Source of the DNA: Hyposmocoma kahamanoa
Lineage: Eukaryota; Arthropoda; Insecta; Lepidoptera; Cosmopterigidae
Assembly: GCF_003589595.1 (NCBI RefSeq)
Contig: NW_020653900.1
Coordinates: forward strand, 885,868 to 949,867
Length of the DNA: 64,000 bases
Reading direction: 5' to 3'
Below, one piece after another: positions 30,936-42,109 of this stretch (position 1 is its first letter; each line of letters opens with the position of its first letter). A program made the translations under genes and the position numbers. The notes under the pieces are model-generated. The model did not search any database, was not told the DNA's origin, and worked only from the letters and a program-made list of their open reading frames with translations.

Positions 30936-31536
30936 AATTCAGGACGCTGTTTTCATAGAAATAAGGTTTTGTGTACGTGTACTTCGTTTTTTGTTAGAAT
31001 TAGAAAAACTGTAAACAAAGAGGTGTTGACAGCAAACCATTTCCCTCAGACGAGTGATTACAGTGAAGGCAGATTTCGTGAAAATTGATGACAAATGATA
31101 TTTTTCTGAAACATGCACGGAAATGTTTACATTACTTTCAAAAAAGTCTGCAAAGTAAGTTGAAAATCCATTACTTTTCACTAGGACTGATCGTTATTTT
31201 CCGAAAGCGTTTTAGTAAACACTTTCTTTCAATGTAACGAAAGAACGCTTTCATGTAAGTTTCAGAAACGGTTACTAAAGAAATGACATTTTAAGAAAAT
31301 GTAACGGAGTCGCACTGCAAGTTATGTATGTATGTAGTTATTTGTTATATGGCGTTACTCTCTGCAAACCCGTTACGTTACTTGTGTGTGACTGGATAGA
31401 AAACAGTTCATTCGTTCGTGATTCGTTCCAATCATGCGTTACAGAATTAAAGACTTTATTGTTTTAATTTAGGTTACATTTCAGAAAACAAATGTAATTA
31501 ATAGATTCAGGCGTTACTTTGCGGAAGTCCATGTTA

Positions 31537-31757
31537 ATAAAAATGGAAGTAAATTAATTTGCTTCTTCGCGAACCAAGTAATGGTTAAATAGTGCAAACT
31601 ACAGTCACAAACCACTTTTTTATTTATTTTATTAATTTTAAGCGGAGGGAGAGTGGGACAGCTGCATGAAAAAATATTCAACACAAGCGCAGCTATTTTG
31701 CACTATTTAACCTTCACTGGGTTCGCGGAGTAGCAAATTAATTTACTTTCATTTTTT
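31537..31757. mobile_element. MITE-like inverted repeat, 58-bp arms
   Basis: AAGTAAATTAATTTGCTTCT and GGTTAAATAGTGCAAA on the left match, inverted, TTTGCACTATTTAACC and AGTAGCAAATTAATTTACTT on the right, with a few mismatches, across about 90 bp of spacer. No clear target duplication. The type is unknown. Confidence 0.6.
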
Positions 31758-32084
31758 AAACTGTTTCCAGACCGTTCGAAATCGTTTCACAGCTACTTTG
31801 TAAAATGGATCTTATGCTAGATGCATTCAGTTGGTATTTCTATGACAAATTAGACCGCCTACAGTACGCCTGAACATTTCGTCGACAAGTTCTATCTAGG
31901 CCTGGAAAAGTACGAAGGGAGGTTAGTTTTTTTACACCCAGCTTTACTGTCCACTGCTCTAAACTTTTACTATCTACTAACAATGAACTATGTAAACAGG
32001 TAAAAGAAAAACTCACACAGCTTACTGCTAGGTGTTTGTAATTGCGAGAATTAAAAATACCTACCTGTACCGCTAACTTTAATA

Positions 32085-32530
32085 ATCTCAGTACAGAGTA
32101 CTAAAAAAACCGACCTCAAAAGTACGTGCAATTACGTCTTTTTGCTAAGTTTTATTGAAATATCCCCTAGTTCGCCACTATACAGGACTTGACACTGGAG
32201 ATAATAAAAATCGGTTCACACTACTCAAAGTACATATATTGAGAGAAAAACGCCTTGAATTGGAGAAATTGCAAAATCAACTATTAAAGTAATTGCTCCT
32301 AAATTAAAGTTAGGCGCTATTTATAAAAATGAATTTTTATGCGTGAACAGCCACTCTTCGAGGTGGATGATTTTCTTCAAAATGAAATGAGATCACTATG
32401 GAAGTACCCCCTTTCCAACAAAAAAGAATCATGAAAATCGGTTCACAAATACCGGAGTTATCGCGTAACATACATACAAAAAAAAGAACATACAGTCGAA
32501 TTGAGAAAATCCTCCTTTTTTGAAGTCGGG
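32085..32530 (+). repeat. Repeat F copy 1
   Basis: From AACCGACCTCAAAAGTACGT through AAAAATCGGTTCACACTACT, GAGAGAAAAACGCCTTGAAT and GGCGCTATTTATAAAAATGA to CGAATTGAGAAAATCCTCC and the TTGAAGTCGGGTAAAAA end. About 440 bp. The same end closes the copies at 42930 and 59930, so it is the family's 3' terminus. Confidence 0.85.
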
Positions 32531-33059
32531 TAAAAAAGAAAAGAAAAGGCGGTTTACCGTCTATAAAGTGAAGTGGTTTGGTATTCTTTTGTTTTTTCGA
32601 TTTTTTTGTATTTTCGCCGCGAAACTAAGTGCTAATGAGAAGAGCGACACCGAAAATACAGTAATAGATAGGTACACATTCAAACACATCACCAGAAGTG
32701 CGGCAGACGACTATTAATGTGCCTGGAAAAACAACAACAATTTCTTTTAGCAATTGTCCTAGCATGACAAATATTACTTTTTATATTTTTATACTCTTTC
32801 TATCATACATCTTCCTGCTCTTTAGTCTTTTGTTATTTCCTCAAATTGTTTGAGAAAAACCCTATACATGCCTTGGCGGGAACGGGGAAAAAATGGCGAT
32901 CGGCCATTGTTTTTATTTTTTTCCTTAGTGAATAAGGTATGAACTTACCGCAAGAGAAAAGTAAGTATTTTTGTAATTTAATTTCGTTAAACATTATTTC
33001 TTTTGTTTTGAGTTTATGACATAAGAGCAACTAACCTTTTCGTTAACGGCAGCAGATTT

Positions 33060-33320
33060 ATTTTTTTATAATATCAAGTGACGGGACGAACAAGTCGTAC
33101 ACCTGATGCGAAACTATACGCCTGTTCATAACATTGCAGTGTCACGCAGAGTTATAAATCGCAACGATCTGAGGAGTAGTGCCACTGTGCCCAAAGACCC
33201 ATGTGCCTGTAATTTCACCAGCACCAATAATTAACCTTCTAAACCGGCAGAAATAGGTAAGATGGCAGTACTTCCCTGGACGAACTCTCATTTTCTGAAC
33301 AAGGAGCTGTTAAAATGTTT
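33060..33320 (+). repeat. Repeat C, sense, joined to an ORF1 retrocopy
   Basis: TATAATATCAAGTGACGGGA through CATGTGCCTGTAATTTCACC to CTTCCCTGGACGAACTCTCA. About 60 bp is missing inside. It ends where the retrocopy starts. Confidence 0.82.
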
Positions 33321-33324
33321 TTTA

Positions 33325-33681
33325 TTTTATAAAAAAACCAGCCGTAACCAGTGTGGCACAGCTCCGACAGGACCGAACTTCCTGCTGCGTCCGGCCGTAC
33401 CGACGACGTTGATGTACCTGTCGCGGCTGCATTACTCCACGAAGTCTGAGGAGATAGTGGAGTATATCAGGCATAAAACCAAATACACCCTGAGGATCGA
33501 GCGGTTGGAGTCTCGCCGCAACGTGAACTTCAATTCGTTTGTGGTGAGAATACCGACCGAACATCTTTCGACCTTCATGAAAGAGGAATTTTGGCCGAAG
33601 GGTGTCATATATCGGCGATTCCGCGGCCGGTTACCTGACACCAGATTGCGCCACACGTCGCCGATAAGGGAAATCGTGTAG
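33325..33681 (+). pseudogene. ORF1-like (gag-type) protein of a lepidopteran LINE, C-terminal part
   Basis: About 115 codons are open: SRNQCGTAPTGPNFLLRPAV, PTTLMYLSRLHYSTKSEEIV, YIRHKTKYTLRIERLESRRN, FNSFVVRIPTEHLSTFMKEE and WPKGVIYRRFRGRLPD to TAG at 33679. The blocks LYVSRLHxxT, VERLES and FVVRVPxxxLxxFxxxxFWPxGVxxRxFRGxL are what I know from ORF1-type, PHD-finger-bearing proteins of Lepidoptera retroelements; they likely bind RNA. A start at 33262 would read into repeat C and is not real. The frame is intact to the stop but has no known promoter. Confidence 0.7.
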
Positions 33682-33851
33682 ATTCGTTTTTATTATTATA
33701 TTGTATGTATGTTTGTTTTAAGGTATATATAATATAGGTGTATTTTGTTTTTATATTGTTATTGTTATATTATATGTATGTTAGTCTGTAAGGTATGTAT
33801 CTATGGGTCCTAGTTGCCTGAAATAAATAAAAAAAAAAAAAAAAAAAAAAA
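33330..33851 (+). mobile_element. Poly(A)-tailed retrocopy of an ORF1-like transcript
   Basis: A coding fragment (33330-33681), a 3' UTR of about 145 bp, an AATAAATAAA signal at 33822-33831 and then an A-run to 33851. No reverse transcriptase follows, so the copied RNA ended right after the ORF1-like frame. 5'-truncated. This is the structure of a retrotransposed mRNA. Confidence 0.75.
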
Positions 33852-34380
33852 ATTCCTTTTAATGTTTAGATGCCTTATTGTTTTTTACAGTACAAGTATA
33901 TGAAATTCAAGTAAGTAAAAATGAAAAGATATTTTAATCTTTTGTATATAAATGTAATAATTACATAAAGGTAGTAAATATGTTTGAGAATTTCGTTTAT
34001 TACTATACAGTGTTTATTAAATTGTTTTGCTAACAAAATTACTGAAAGAAATGGTGCCTGATATAAGACCCGAAATTTCCTTGTTAATAAACGAAGTATT
34101 ACAATAATGTGACACAAGTTCAAGTTTTTATTTAAATAAAATTAGATTAAAGTGTTTTATGTACCGTCAAGCTCAAAAATGCTTTATACATAAAGCGAAA
34201 TAAAAATTCGGTTTTCATGTGAAATATTAAATCAAAACGAATATTTTTACAAAATTCACAGAAAAAAATGTTATTTAGTAAATAAAGTAATTTAAATTTC
34301 GGTACGCTAAGGTCAAATTTAATTTACCTGCCATATAATAAAAAAAAAAAAATTTAGTGCCAATAGAAATGTGAAAATTT
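33852..34380. other. No gene recognised
   Basis: Very AT-rich; no supported feature. Confidence 0.45.
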
Positions 34381-34610
34381 TCGTCAACGGAAGCGCTGCC
34401 ACTTATTTCTGCCGCCAAGCAGTATTATGAGCATTACTGTGTTTCGGTTTTAAAGGGTAAGAGGGTGCTGGTGAAATTATAGGCTCACCATCTCAGGGTG
34501 ACGGGCGCAGTGGGAGTGCCTCTCAGATCTTTGCTATTTAAAGCTCCGAGTGGCACTGCAAGTATTATAGATAGGCGTGTCGCTTTCCACCAGGCAAAAA
34601 AAAAATATTT
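34380..34610 (-). repeat. Repeat C, antisense
   Basis: CTGCCGCCAAGCAGTATTAT, TGCTGGTGAAATTATAGGCT, GCCTCTCAGATCTTTGCTAT and GATAGGCGTGTCGCTTTCCA, ending in an A-run. Confidence 0.85.
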
Positions 34611-34714
34611 ACAAATTTAAAATAAGTCTTACTGTATTCCAACAAACCCTTACACATTGATTTGTAGTTAATAGTATAATGTTTTTACTAACATGGTTGC
34701 CATTTATTTTTTAT

Positions 34715-34855
34715 GAAATTACTCCTCTAGTTTGTTATAATTGTTAATACAAAGATAGACACAAAAAAAATTTGCTTTGATCTGACAGGAATCGAACCCG
34801 CGTCTGTGTCATACCAGGGCGACGTCAATGCGAACACGTGTGTCTTGTATTTATA
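34715..34855 (-). repeat. SINE-A fragment, antisense
   Basis: AAATTACTCCTCTAGTTTGT, ATTGTTAATACAAAGATAGA and box B as AGGAATCGAACCCGC. The head is cut after about 60 bp. Confidence 0.65.
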
Positions 34856-36120
34856 ATTAAAACTCTCAAACGTTACAATTCTTAATGAGAATATAGCTAA
34901 GATCCAAATGACACCACACAGTATAAATAAAGTCGTTCAATATTAAAAATTTATCAACTTTCCTTAATTTACACGATCATATTTAGTTGAAGCAAGAAAG
35001 AAAACAGCTGACAAAGGAGTCCACGATGAATTTCAAATTCTCAGCAATATGCGTACCTTTGTAAATTCCGGATCTGCATTATAGTGAGTTCCATTGAAGT
35101 GGTTTGCACCACTTTAGAAGTGAACGTGTTGTGTTTTTATTACTGTACCGGCCTTCTCTAACGAAGTTGATAAGAACATTGTTTTGACGACCATTTTCGT
35201 ACAATTTCGATGACAAATAGTTTTACGTATTCTCAGAATTTTACGATTACCTCGAGCGTTCGACATGCAGGGAGGGTGTCAGGGGCGGGAGAGATTGGAA
35301 TGTCGCACGCGAAGTCCTGCAAAAAGGGGCTCAAGCTAAGAATCTCTTCTGATAGGAGGATTTTTTAATAAATATTCTACATATTTCTGTAAGTGAGAGG
35401 TAAAGAATCTTGTCTTTATTTTAAATGTTTTTTTCTACTCGTGTACTTTAATCTGTCAACTATAATAAACCTTATCAAAAAGGCGCTCTTTTTAGTTCTA
35501 AATCAAAATTCTATTGTCTATGGTACTCGCCACCGAGCTGAAAAATTTCATCAAAGTTCTGTTTAAAGAACTATAACGAGTTTAAAAAAAGAACGTCGTA
35601 TTTTTGATAATTATAACATCAATTAGGCCGCTACTCATACGTTACACTTCCTCCTGATTGGTTACATTGGCCTAAAAGTCTTTCAACCGGGCCATAAATC
35701 TTTATTAAAAAAAAGATTGGCTTAAATAATATAATTATGTAGCACTAAATGTTGGTTCTGTTTCATAATTTTATTTATTCGTAGAAAAAGTATAGTATGC
35801 AATCATTACATAATTAGGTCTTAAAATCCGTAAAGCCTCGCGGCCTAAACACGGCACTCGACTTTAAGAACCCTCATTATGCAATGGCTGCAGAAAATAC
35901 TATTACAAACATTGCTTAAGAATGTTAAAAATCACGCAATGGTAAGCAAGAGTGATTAAGTCCTATCATCGATTATTTTCATTTATCATACTTTATTTGA
36001 CCTTCAAATTGATTTTAAAAACACCTAATAAAGAGCCACATTATCTTTACCACGCTCTGTAGTAAAAAACTACTATTTGGCATTTCCGGTTCTTAACTTC
36101 TGTTCTAAAGATTTTTTGTA
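34856..36120. other. No gene recognised
   Basis: About 1.25 kb with no reading frame, tRNA head or repeat that I could match inside the window. It could hold non-coding or intergenic host sequence. Confidence 0.45.
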
Positions 36121-36229
36121 ATTATAGAGAATAATAATAAGCGAACGAAATAGGTGCTCATCACAATACAATCTCAACTTTCCTTAGCTTGGGTTTCGTA
36201 ACTTTTCTTTTTTTTCTGGTTTTGTTGAA

Positions 36230-36490
36230 ACTAGCCAAAGAAAACAAAAAAAATTATAATTTTTATTGAAAAAAAAAAACGATCTCAAAAGTTTGTTATC
36301 TGTTTTCGCTGTGTTTTATTGTCATTGGAATAACATCCATGTGTCACATTTAAAAAATCGATTAACGAAAAGTTGGTTGGGAATGCAATGAACAGGATTC
36401 ATTCCTTATTGGAGGTGGAATATTTTCTTTAAATATAAATCAGAGTACTACTGAGGTACCCCGTTGAGCAAAAATCTCCAAACCTTGAAA
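36230..36490 (+). repeat. Possible diverged repeat F relative
   Basis: ACGATCTCAAAAGTTTGTTA resembles the family start, and GAGGTGGAATATTTTC, CAGAGTACTACTGAGGTACC resemble its middle. The match is weak, and the end is absent. Confidence 0.35.
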
Positions 36491-36679
36491 ATGTTATAAA
36501 CCCTAATGTGCCGTGACCAGGATCACGGCAATAAATAGGATACTTCGGTCCACAAAAATGTATTCGGTAGTTAAAAAAGAAAGGAAAGGTAAGGTCCAAA
36601 AGGGCCGAATTACACAGAATTACAGATTGGTATTAACATTAAAATTGGCACATGATTAGGTTGAGAACTGGTAAAACGA

Positions 36680-37165
36680 TCAAAATTATGATCAGACTGC
36701 TCGCTGCCGCGATATAGCTGATAGTAATGACGGAACGAAACAAAAAGATAATGGCGAGGCAAACGAATTAACGATTCAAAATTTGAAAACAAGTGGCCAG
36801 AAAGTCAAAGTCAAAGTCAAAGATTATTTATTCCATAGGTAAAATAAATTTACACTTGAAATCGTCACATTTAAGCTACTGCTCGTTCACTACGCTGACC
36901 TCCCTGAGAAGAACGAGCAAGAAACTCTAGGGATTGCTCTTTTCAAATAAACTTAAATGCTATGGAATACACTTTGAATCAAATTTGTGTGGATTCTGGA
37001 GCCATGTCGTCTTTCCATACATCTTTATCTAACACGTAGTCTTCAATTTTGTAATATGATTTTTCGATCAAAAAAACCATTTTTCGATCAAAGGAACCAG
37101 ATAAAAAGGTGATAAAAAGGTGGTATGACGATGTAAGGAGGTCACATCGTCACAATCTCTCTCCT
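36680..37165 (+). repeat. Decayed LINE-like fragment with an insertion
   Basis: GACGGAACGAAACAAAAAGA and AACGATTCAAAATTTG (36728-36784), then GTGGCCAG, interrupted at 36799-37081 and resuming GGAACCAGATAAAAAGGTG and GGAGGTCACATCGTCAC. The uninterrupted relative is at 12735-12925. Confidence 0.55.
36799..37081 (-). mobile_element. LINE 3' end with (TTTGAC)n tail, copy 1
   Basis: On the minus strand it runs ATCGAAAAATCATATTACAA, then GTGTATTCCATAGCATTTAA and TTACCTATGGAATAAATAAT to CTTTGACTTTGACTTTGAC. The short tandem tail marks a LINE 3' end of the CR1/L2 kind. It encodes only the last residues (SYYKIEDYVLDKDVWKDDM). Almost identical to 46082-46368. Confidence 0.8.
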
Positions 37166-37689
37166 GAAAAGTTGCAATTTTGCAGTTAAAACCCTATTAC
37201 ACCAAGGGTGCGATATAATTGTAGACAACATTGTTATCTCTGTATTTTTAATCAAGACACGAACGGGCGTTCGAATTAAGTTCTATTTGTCTTGTCCCTT
37301 TGTAGGTAAACAATAAAAATTCCACCACCTGTTTGTAATTGTCTCGTAATTGTCTTTATCCACTCAGGATAAAATCGGGTTGTAAACGGAATAAGGCCGA
37401 CTGCAAAATACGAAATAAATTAGGCAAAAATTTTATAGAATTCCAAATGATCTGCGAGAATTTCAGAGACGCTTTTATCAACCCTCTTATGTCCCTCTTA
37501 TGTAACCCTCTGTATCTATACGACAATGTAATTCATAATTTAGGTATAAAAAGTTGTCGACTAATTTCATTCGTAGAATCTTTATACCTCTCTACTGAAA
37601 AGTGGTAATTTTGCATATGTGACCTCATTACACCAATTGTGCAAAATATTGCTATAATTGTGTTTTCTTTGTAACCGATTCCAAAAAAG

Positions 37690-37910
37690 GAATAGATTTT
37701 CATTTCGTCTATTTTTTTGTGTACATTACGCGATTATTACTTTTGTGAACCGATTTTGGGGATTCTTTTTTGTTATTAAGAGGGTACCTTAGTATTAGTC
37801 CCATTTAAATTTGAAAATTCCGCTTCTAAGGGTGGCAAACTAGGGGATGAATCCAGTTTCTCTCATTTTCCTGTAACCGATTCCAACAAAACTTGGCAAA
37901 TAAATGTAAT
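37690..37910 (-). repeat. Possible relative of repeat F
   Basis: GAACCGATTTTGGGGATTCT and GGGTGGCAAACTAGGGGATG are reverse complements of phrases such as AGAATCNNGAAAATCGGTT and CATCCCCTAGTTCGCCACT in repeat F. The copy is old. Confidence 0.4.
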
Positions 37911-37954
37911 TCCACGAATTTTTGATGTATTTTTTTTAAGTTATAATTACTATG

Positions 37955-38190
37955 ATATCAAGTGACGGGTTAAACAAATCGTGCTCCTGGTGGTACGCGA
38001 CATGCCTATCCGTAACAGTTGAAGTGCCACTAAAAGCGGTGAATCGGAAAGATCTGAAGGATTTTCCCTTTCCCTGCTAATCCCGAACATACTGATCGCA
38101 CAACCTTGGCGGCAGAAATAAGTATTCTGGTAGTATACTTCCCTGAATATACTCTTTCACAATTAGGTGTACCGTTACTAAATGATGATA
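37955..38190 (+). repeat. Repeat C, sense
   Basis: GATATCAAGTGACGGGTTAA, GTTGAAGTGCCACTAAAAGC, TTGGCGGCAGAAATAAGTAT and ACTTCCCTGAATATACTCTT. The middle (TGTAATTTCACC region) is missing. Confidence 0.75.
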
Positions 38191-38239
38191 ATGAATGAAT
38201 GTACAAGCAACGCTACTTTTGGTTCGGTTAGCTGGACCG

Positions 38240-38365
38240 AGCCGCTGCTGGCGACCAGTCAACACACTGTTGACTGGTCACCTCAACAGTGCGTTGATTG
38301 GTCGCCTCAACAATGCGTTGATTGATCGCCTCAACAGTGCGTTGATTGGTCGCCAGCGACACTCT
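38240..38365. repeat. 24-bp minisatellite, four units
   Basis: CCTCAACAGTGCGTTGATTG is the core of a 24-bp unit repeated four times, one copy diverged (CACTGTTGACTGG). It sits just after repeat C. Confidence 0.88.
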
Positions 38366-38479
38366 AACAAACATTAGACAATAGGATCTACATATTGTAT
38401 AGGCAAGGTTTTGCTCCACATTAGAAAAGAATGTATTTATAGTGTTAATGGAGGTTTTTAGGTTTGGAGGTCAGAAGAT

Positions 38480-39080
38480 GTTATTAGTATCGATGATGAT
38501 GAGTCAGATTTACATATTTAATATATAATTACCGATGAAAAATGATTCCGTTTGTTTTGTAATTAGATGTTTTGCTGTTTTTTCCACACCACGGAATGGA
38601 ACAGCCCCCCATAGTTGGATATAACCAGAAATACAGATGAAATGTCACTTAATTTGTTTGAAAACTATTCTGCCAAATCATTACTGTGTCAACTGCGCTC
38701 CGATTGGTCAGCCCGAAATCGAAACAATTGATGAGTGTCGTCAATTCTTTCACTTCAAATCGACAAGTTTAATTACTACAATGGACGACAATTACAAAAT
38801 TACATATTTGTTTTGTAATTAGATGTTTTCCCACCACCGAATAAAACAGCCCCCGTTGTTAGAGATATTATCTTTATTACAATAAATACAGAATATTTTT
38901 GGAATATACGGAGACGTACACACAGGTCAGTTGTTGGCGCTGTACTATTTCAGCTTTCTAATTTGTGATTTCAGCGCAAACGAGAGTTGATATTTAAAAG
39001 TGATATAAGGCCCATTTGCCTGATGAATTGCCAGGGAAGGTTGGCCCTTATTTCGTCTCTATTTCTGGTTATATGCTCTT
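38480..39080 (-). mobile_element. MITE-M copies 4a (partial) and 4b
   Basis: 38500-38615 carries the middle of the family (TTCCGTTTGTTTTGTAATTA, GGAATGGAACAGCCCCCCAT). At 38622 a second copy begins ATATAACCAGAAATACAGAT and runs to TTCGTCTCTATTTCTGGTTA near 39070. The outermost bases of both ends have decayed, and no target duplication is visible. Confidence 0.75.
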
Positions 39081-39384
39081 TGGCTCAAAGATTATTAGGA
39101 GGATAGCATCCTTTAACAGTTCCAGGCTTGCTGTATCTAAGGATTTTAATGCCATATTTATTTTAATGAAGCTCTATTATAGGCATATTGGTTGTTGTAA
39201 AAAGATAGTGCAGCATTAATAGAACTACGCAAGAATGCTATGAAGTATCCCAGACATTTTATTCAGCGCAATCAGCTACACTTTCAACCAGAGTTCGAAA
39301 TTATAAAGTCACTTATTTTGTTTGATAATTGTCATCATAATAATTATTTATAACGCAAGGTATTAGAAACGTTCATTTCCCCAA

Positions 39385-39485
39385 ACTGGTCTTGTCGGGA
39401 ATCGAACCTAAGACATCCTCATCTTGCGTGCGCCCACAGTACAAACAGTTGGGCCACAGACGTAGTTATGAAACAGCCACACAAG
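39385..39485 (-). repeat. tRNA-like SINE head, antisense
   Basis: On the minus strand: box A-like GTGGCCCAACTGTTTG and box B GGTTCGATTCCC. Not SINE-A or SINE-B. The body is not recognised. Confidence 0.5.
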
Positions 39486-39889
39486 CTCGGCTACCAATCC
39501 CAGTCTCATATGTAAGGAATTAAAAGTAATCTTGTTCAGTAAATCTATTTGTTATAAGGTCGTAAACCCTCCTAGGATTTACTAACCAGGATTGTGACCG
39601 CAATCTTCCTGCGGCTCCACGTCAAAGTACCAGAGCACGGTCTGTCCTCTTGGGAATCTCTTGAAATATTAAATTGTACACCTGTCCTAATATCTGTTTT
39701 GTTCTGTTGTGTGGTACAAGTAATAAGAGAAAGCAGGGTTTAAAATCTGTTGAAGATTTGTCTGGAAATAATTATAATATCTGCAAACTTTCAAGAGAGA
39801 AAGTTATAAAATTATTTGATAACTTTTTTATACTTATTTAAGGAGAATAATAAAATTTCACATTAATATACATATTTTTTTTCGTACAT

Positions 39890-40010
39890 CATTTTATATT
39901 TATTACTTTCATATGATAGAAGCACTTGTTAGCACTTGTTCATAGGCGACGGTAACCGCTTTCCATCAGGTGGGCCGCATGCTTGTTTGCTGCCTACATA
40001 AAATAAAAAT
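39890..40010 (+). repeat. 3' part of a lepidopteran interspersed repeat
   Basis: GGCGACGGTAACCGCTTTCC then ATCAGGTGGGCCGCATGCTT and an ATAAAATAAAA tail. I know this phrase as a frequent repeat 3' end in Lepidoptera; only the end is present. Confidence 0.5.
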
Positions 40011-40797
40011 AAAATTTGGGTTTATGGTTACAACTTTACAAGTGGCTATGTAGGATGTGACTAAGTGGGTACGATTTATCAAATAAATAATAAATAAATA
40101 TCATCAAGTTAGGGTGAGCTAATAGAAGAGAAAAGTAAAGCTCGCAAGAAGCATTTGGATGAAAGCTGGCAAAAACTATACGAAGACATCTTTTTATGGG
40201 CAGTTTTTGCAATGTGAACTGTATTCGGACTAAGAGCCTTCTTATATACGTTTAAATTTACTTATACCATTTTAACACTTAGACCATCCGCGCAACTCTT
40301 TTCACTTAAACCATACAGCTTGTGTTGTGTGGGTGTCAGAATATCTGACAGCCGGCCAAGTGTCGCGACACTCGTACCGAAATTAATTGGAACTAAAATT
40401 GATTTTAGGTTTGCTTACACATGCTTAGACAACAAATAGAAGTTAAACACCAACTAACATTTTGGTTAACACTGCCAGTACTTACTGGCACAATAAACTT
40501 TTCATGGTAATAACCGGGTTTTATTATATCTTTGGATTGTTTATGTGGAGAAAGTACAAATGTTGGGGAGCTTGTGGAGATTTAACCACAGAACAATAAA
40601 TGCAGGAGAAGTTAGCGTCCGCCGCTTGCCAACTATAGGTCTCGAAAGACATATCTGAGCTCAGTTTGCCATTTTCGCTTTGTATGATATAGTTGTGTCA
40701 TTCTTTCGTGCAAATTCTCCGAAATCTTAGAAAACTTCCTCATTGTGCTATTTTGGAGTGCAAAAATGATAGCAGCACCAAAAATGTGACCCGTGGC

Positions 40798-41083
40798 CAT
40801 TGACTTACAAATAAATGGACGACGGGTCTAATACAAAAACCACGAAAAAAATGTCCCAAGTCAACCTATTTAAACGTAGTGACATGTCAAGGAATATGAA
40901 AAAGCTAAAACGTTGAATTTAAATTGTAATGTCATCGCAGTACTGTCTAATTTTGCTTGCTTCGCTGTCAGTCGAACAAACGAAGACTAGAGCGTGAATG
41001 ACGCTCTGTATACGATTTCAACGCCTAATAAGTTCGGACACTTTTTAGCGCGGACCCGACGTCCATATAATTATAAGTAAATG
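40798..41083 (+). mobile_element. MITE-D copy 2 (hAT-like)
   Basis: Perfect 8-bp duplication CCCGTGGC at 40790-40797 and 41084-41091. Almost identical to copy 1 along its whole length, so both are recent. Confidence 0.92.
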
Positions 41084-41344
41084 CCCGTGGCGGTATCACA
41101 TATCATCGGAAAGCTTTATTTGAATACATTTTCAATTTTCTGTTTATCGAAATAGTTTTTTTGTTACAAGAAACGAAAGTAAAGCTTACACCCGTGCAAT
41201 GTGATCGCTTCTTGTTTGGAGAACTAAACCAATACCTCCAATTCGCAGTCATTCAGAAATTAACCGCTAGATGGCAGCACATTGATTGAAATTTCAATTT
41301 AATATCAAAACGTCGTAACTTGTAATAATAGGTATTGATGAAAT

Positions 41345-41556
41345 AAATAAATAACGCACACACTCAACATAGCCCCGCACTAGGGAAACCCTGTGTCGCA
41401 GGTGCCATGAACACACACATAGACAACCACAAATTACACCCAAACTCACGAGAGAAATAAATGTAAGCTATACAAACATTTCTCCCGGCCCGGGAATCGA
41501 ACCTGGGACCTCTGCGTGGCAGTCCGGCATGGTAACCGTTCGGCCACGGAGGCAAT
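41345..41556 (-). repeat. SINE-B copy, antisense
   Basis: CATAGCCCCGCACTAGGGAA at the left, GGGAATCGAACCTGGGACCT (box B) and GTAACCGTTCGGCCACGGAG (box A) at the right. Near full length, nested in family T copy 2. Confidence 0.9.
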
Positions 41557-41701
41557 AATGGCAGTTTATTGATGGTGTTGAACTTTCAATGATATCATTC
41601 AATTCTACAGGGTAAAATTTAAATTATATTAACAATCCAGAATTTGTTATTTCTTTATAAATTTGAAACTACGACCAATCAATATTAAGATTTTGTAGTG
41701 T

Positions 41702-42105
41702 TTCAAGTTATGGCGAAATCGGTACTGATGGTAATCGAAGCTTAATGCACTTCCATCGTTTTATTTCTTCCGTGGATTTAACCTTCACTAGATTTGTGGT
41801 GTAGATAGCGATGTAATTTACTTCTACTTTTATTGACATGGATTTCTGCAAAGTTACCCCTGAATCTTTGATACTTGATATAAATAAATTTAAATTATAA
41901 ATGCAGATTTCGATTAGGCGCTTGACGAGAGCAGCTTGCGGACGATCGGGTATGTGGGCGGAGCGAATGTGTGACTTGTTTTAAAGTCTATTCTTAATTA
42001 CTGAAAAGAGGCCAAATCAAAAGTCTGAAAAATAAACGGAATATATATAACCAACTAATGTGACAGCTGGAAGCGAAATATATATGTAATGAGTATTGCA
42101 AGTAG
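41702..42105. other. No gene recognised
   Basis: AT-rich spacer; no supported feature. Confidence 0.4.
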
Positions 42106-42109
42106 AGTT

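Larger units (their letters stand above)
40570..41700 (+). mobile_element. Family T copy 2 with two nested insertions
   Basis: Starts near ACCACAGAACAATAAATGCA. The THAP start is LPHCAILECKNDSSTKNVTR at 40738-40797, where MITE-D interrupts it; the frame resumes GGITYHRK at 41092, so Cys-x4-Cys and the following His region are preserved once MITE-D is removed. The Met is mutated to Leu. The 3' part carries GCTAGATGGCAGCACATTGA (41267-41286) and ends near GATTTTGTAGTGTTTCAAG. SINE-B lies at 41345-41556. Confidence 0.7.

Noticed and set aside
33262..33324. N-terminal extension of the ORF1-like frame
   Set aside because: These codons are repeat C sequence read in frame by chance.
38240..38365. 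CRISPR-like array
   Set aside because: Units are contiguous without spacers, and the genome is eukaryotic; it is a minisatellite.
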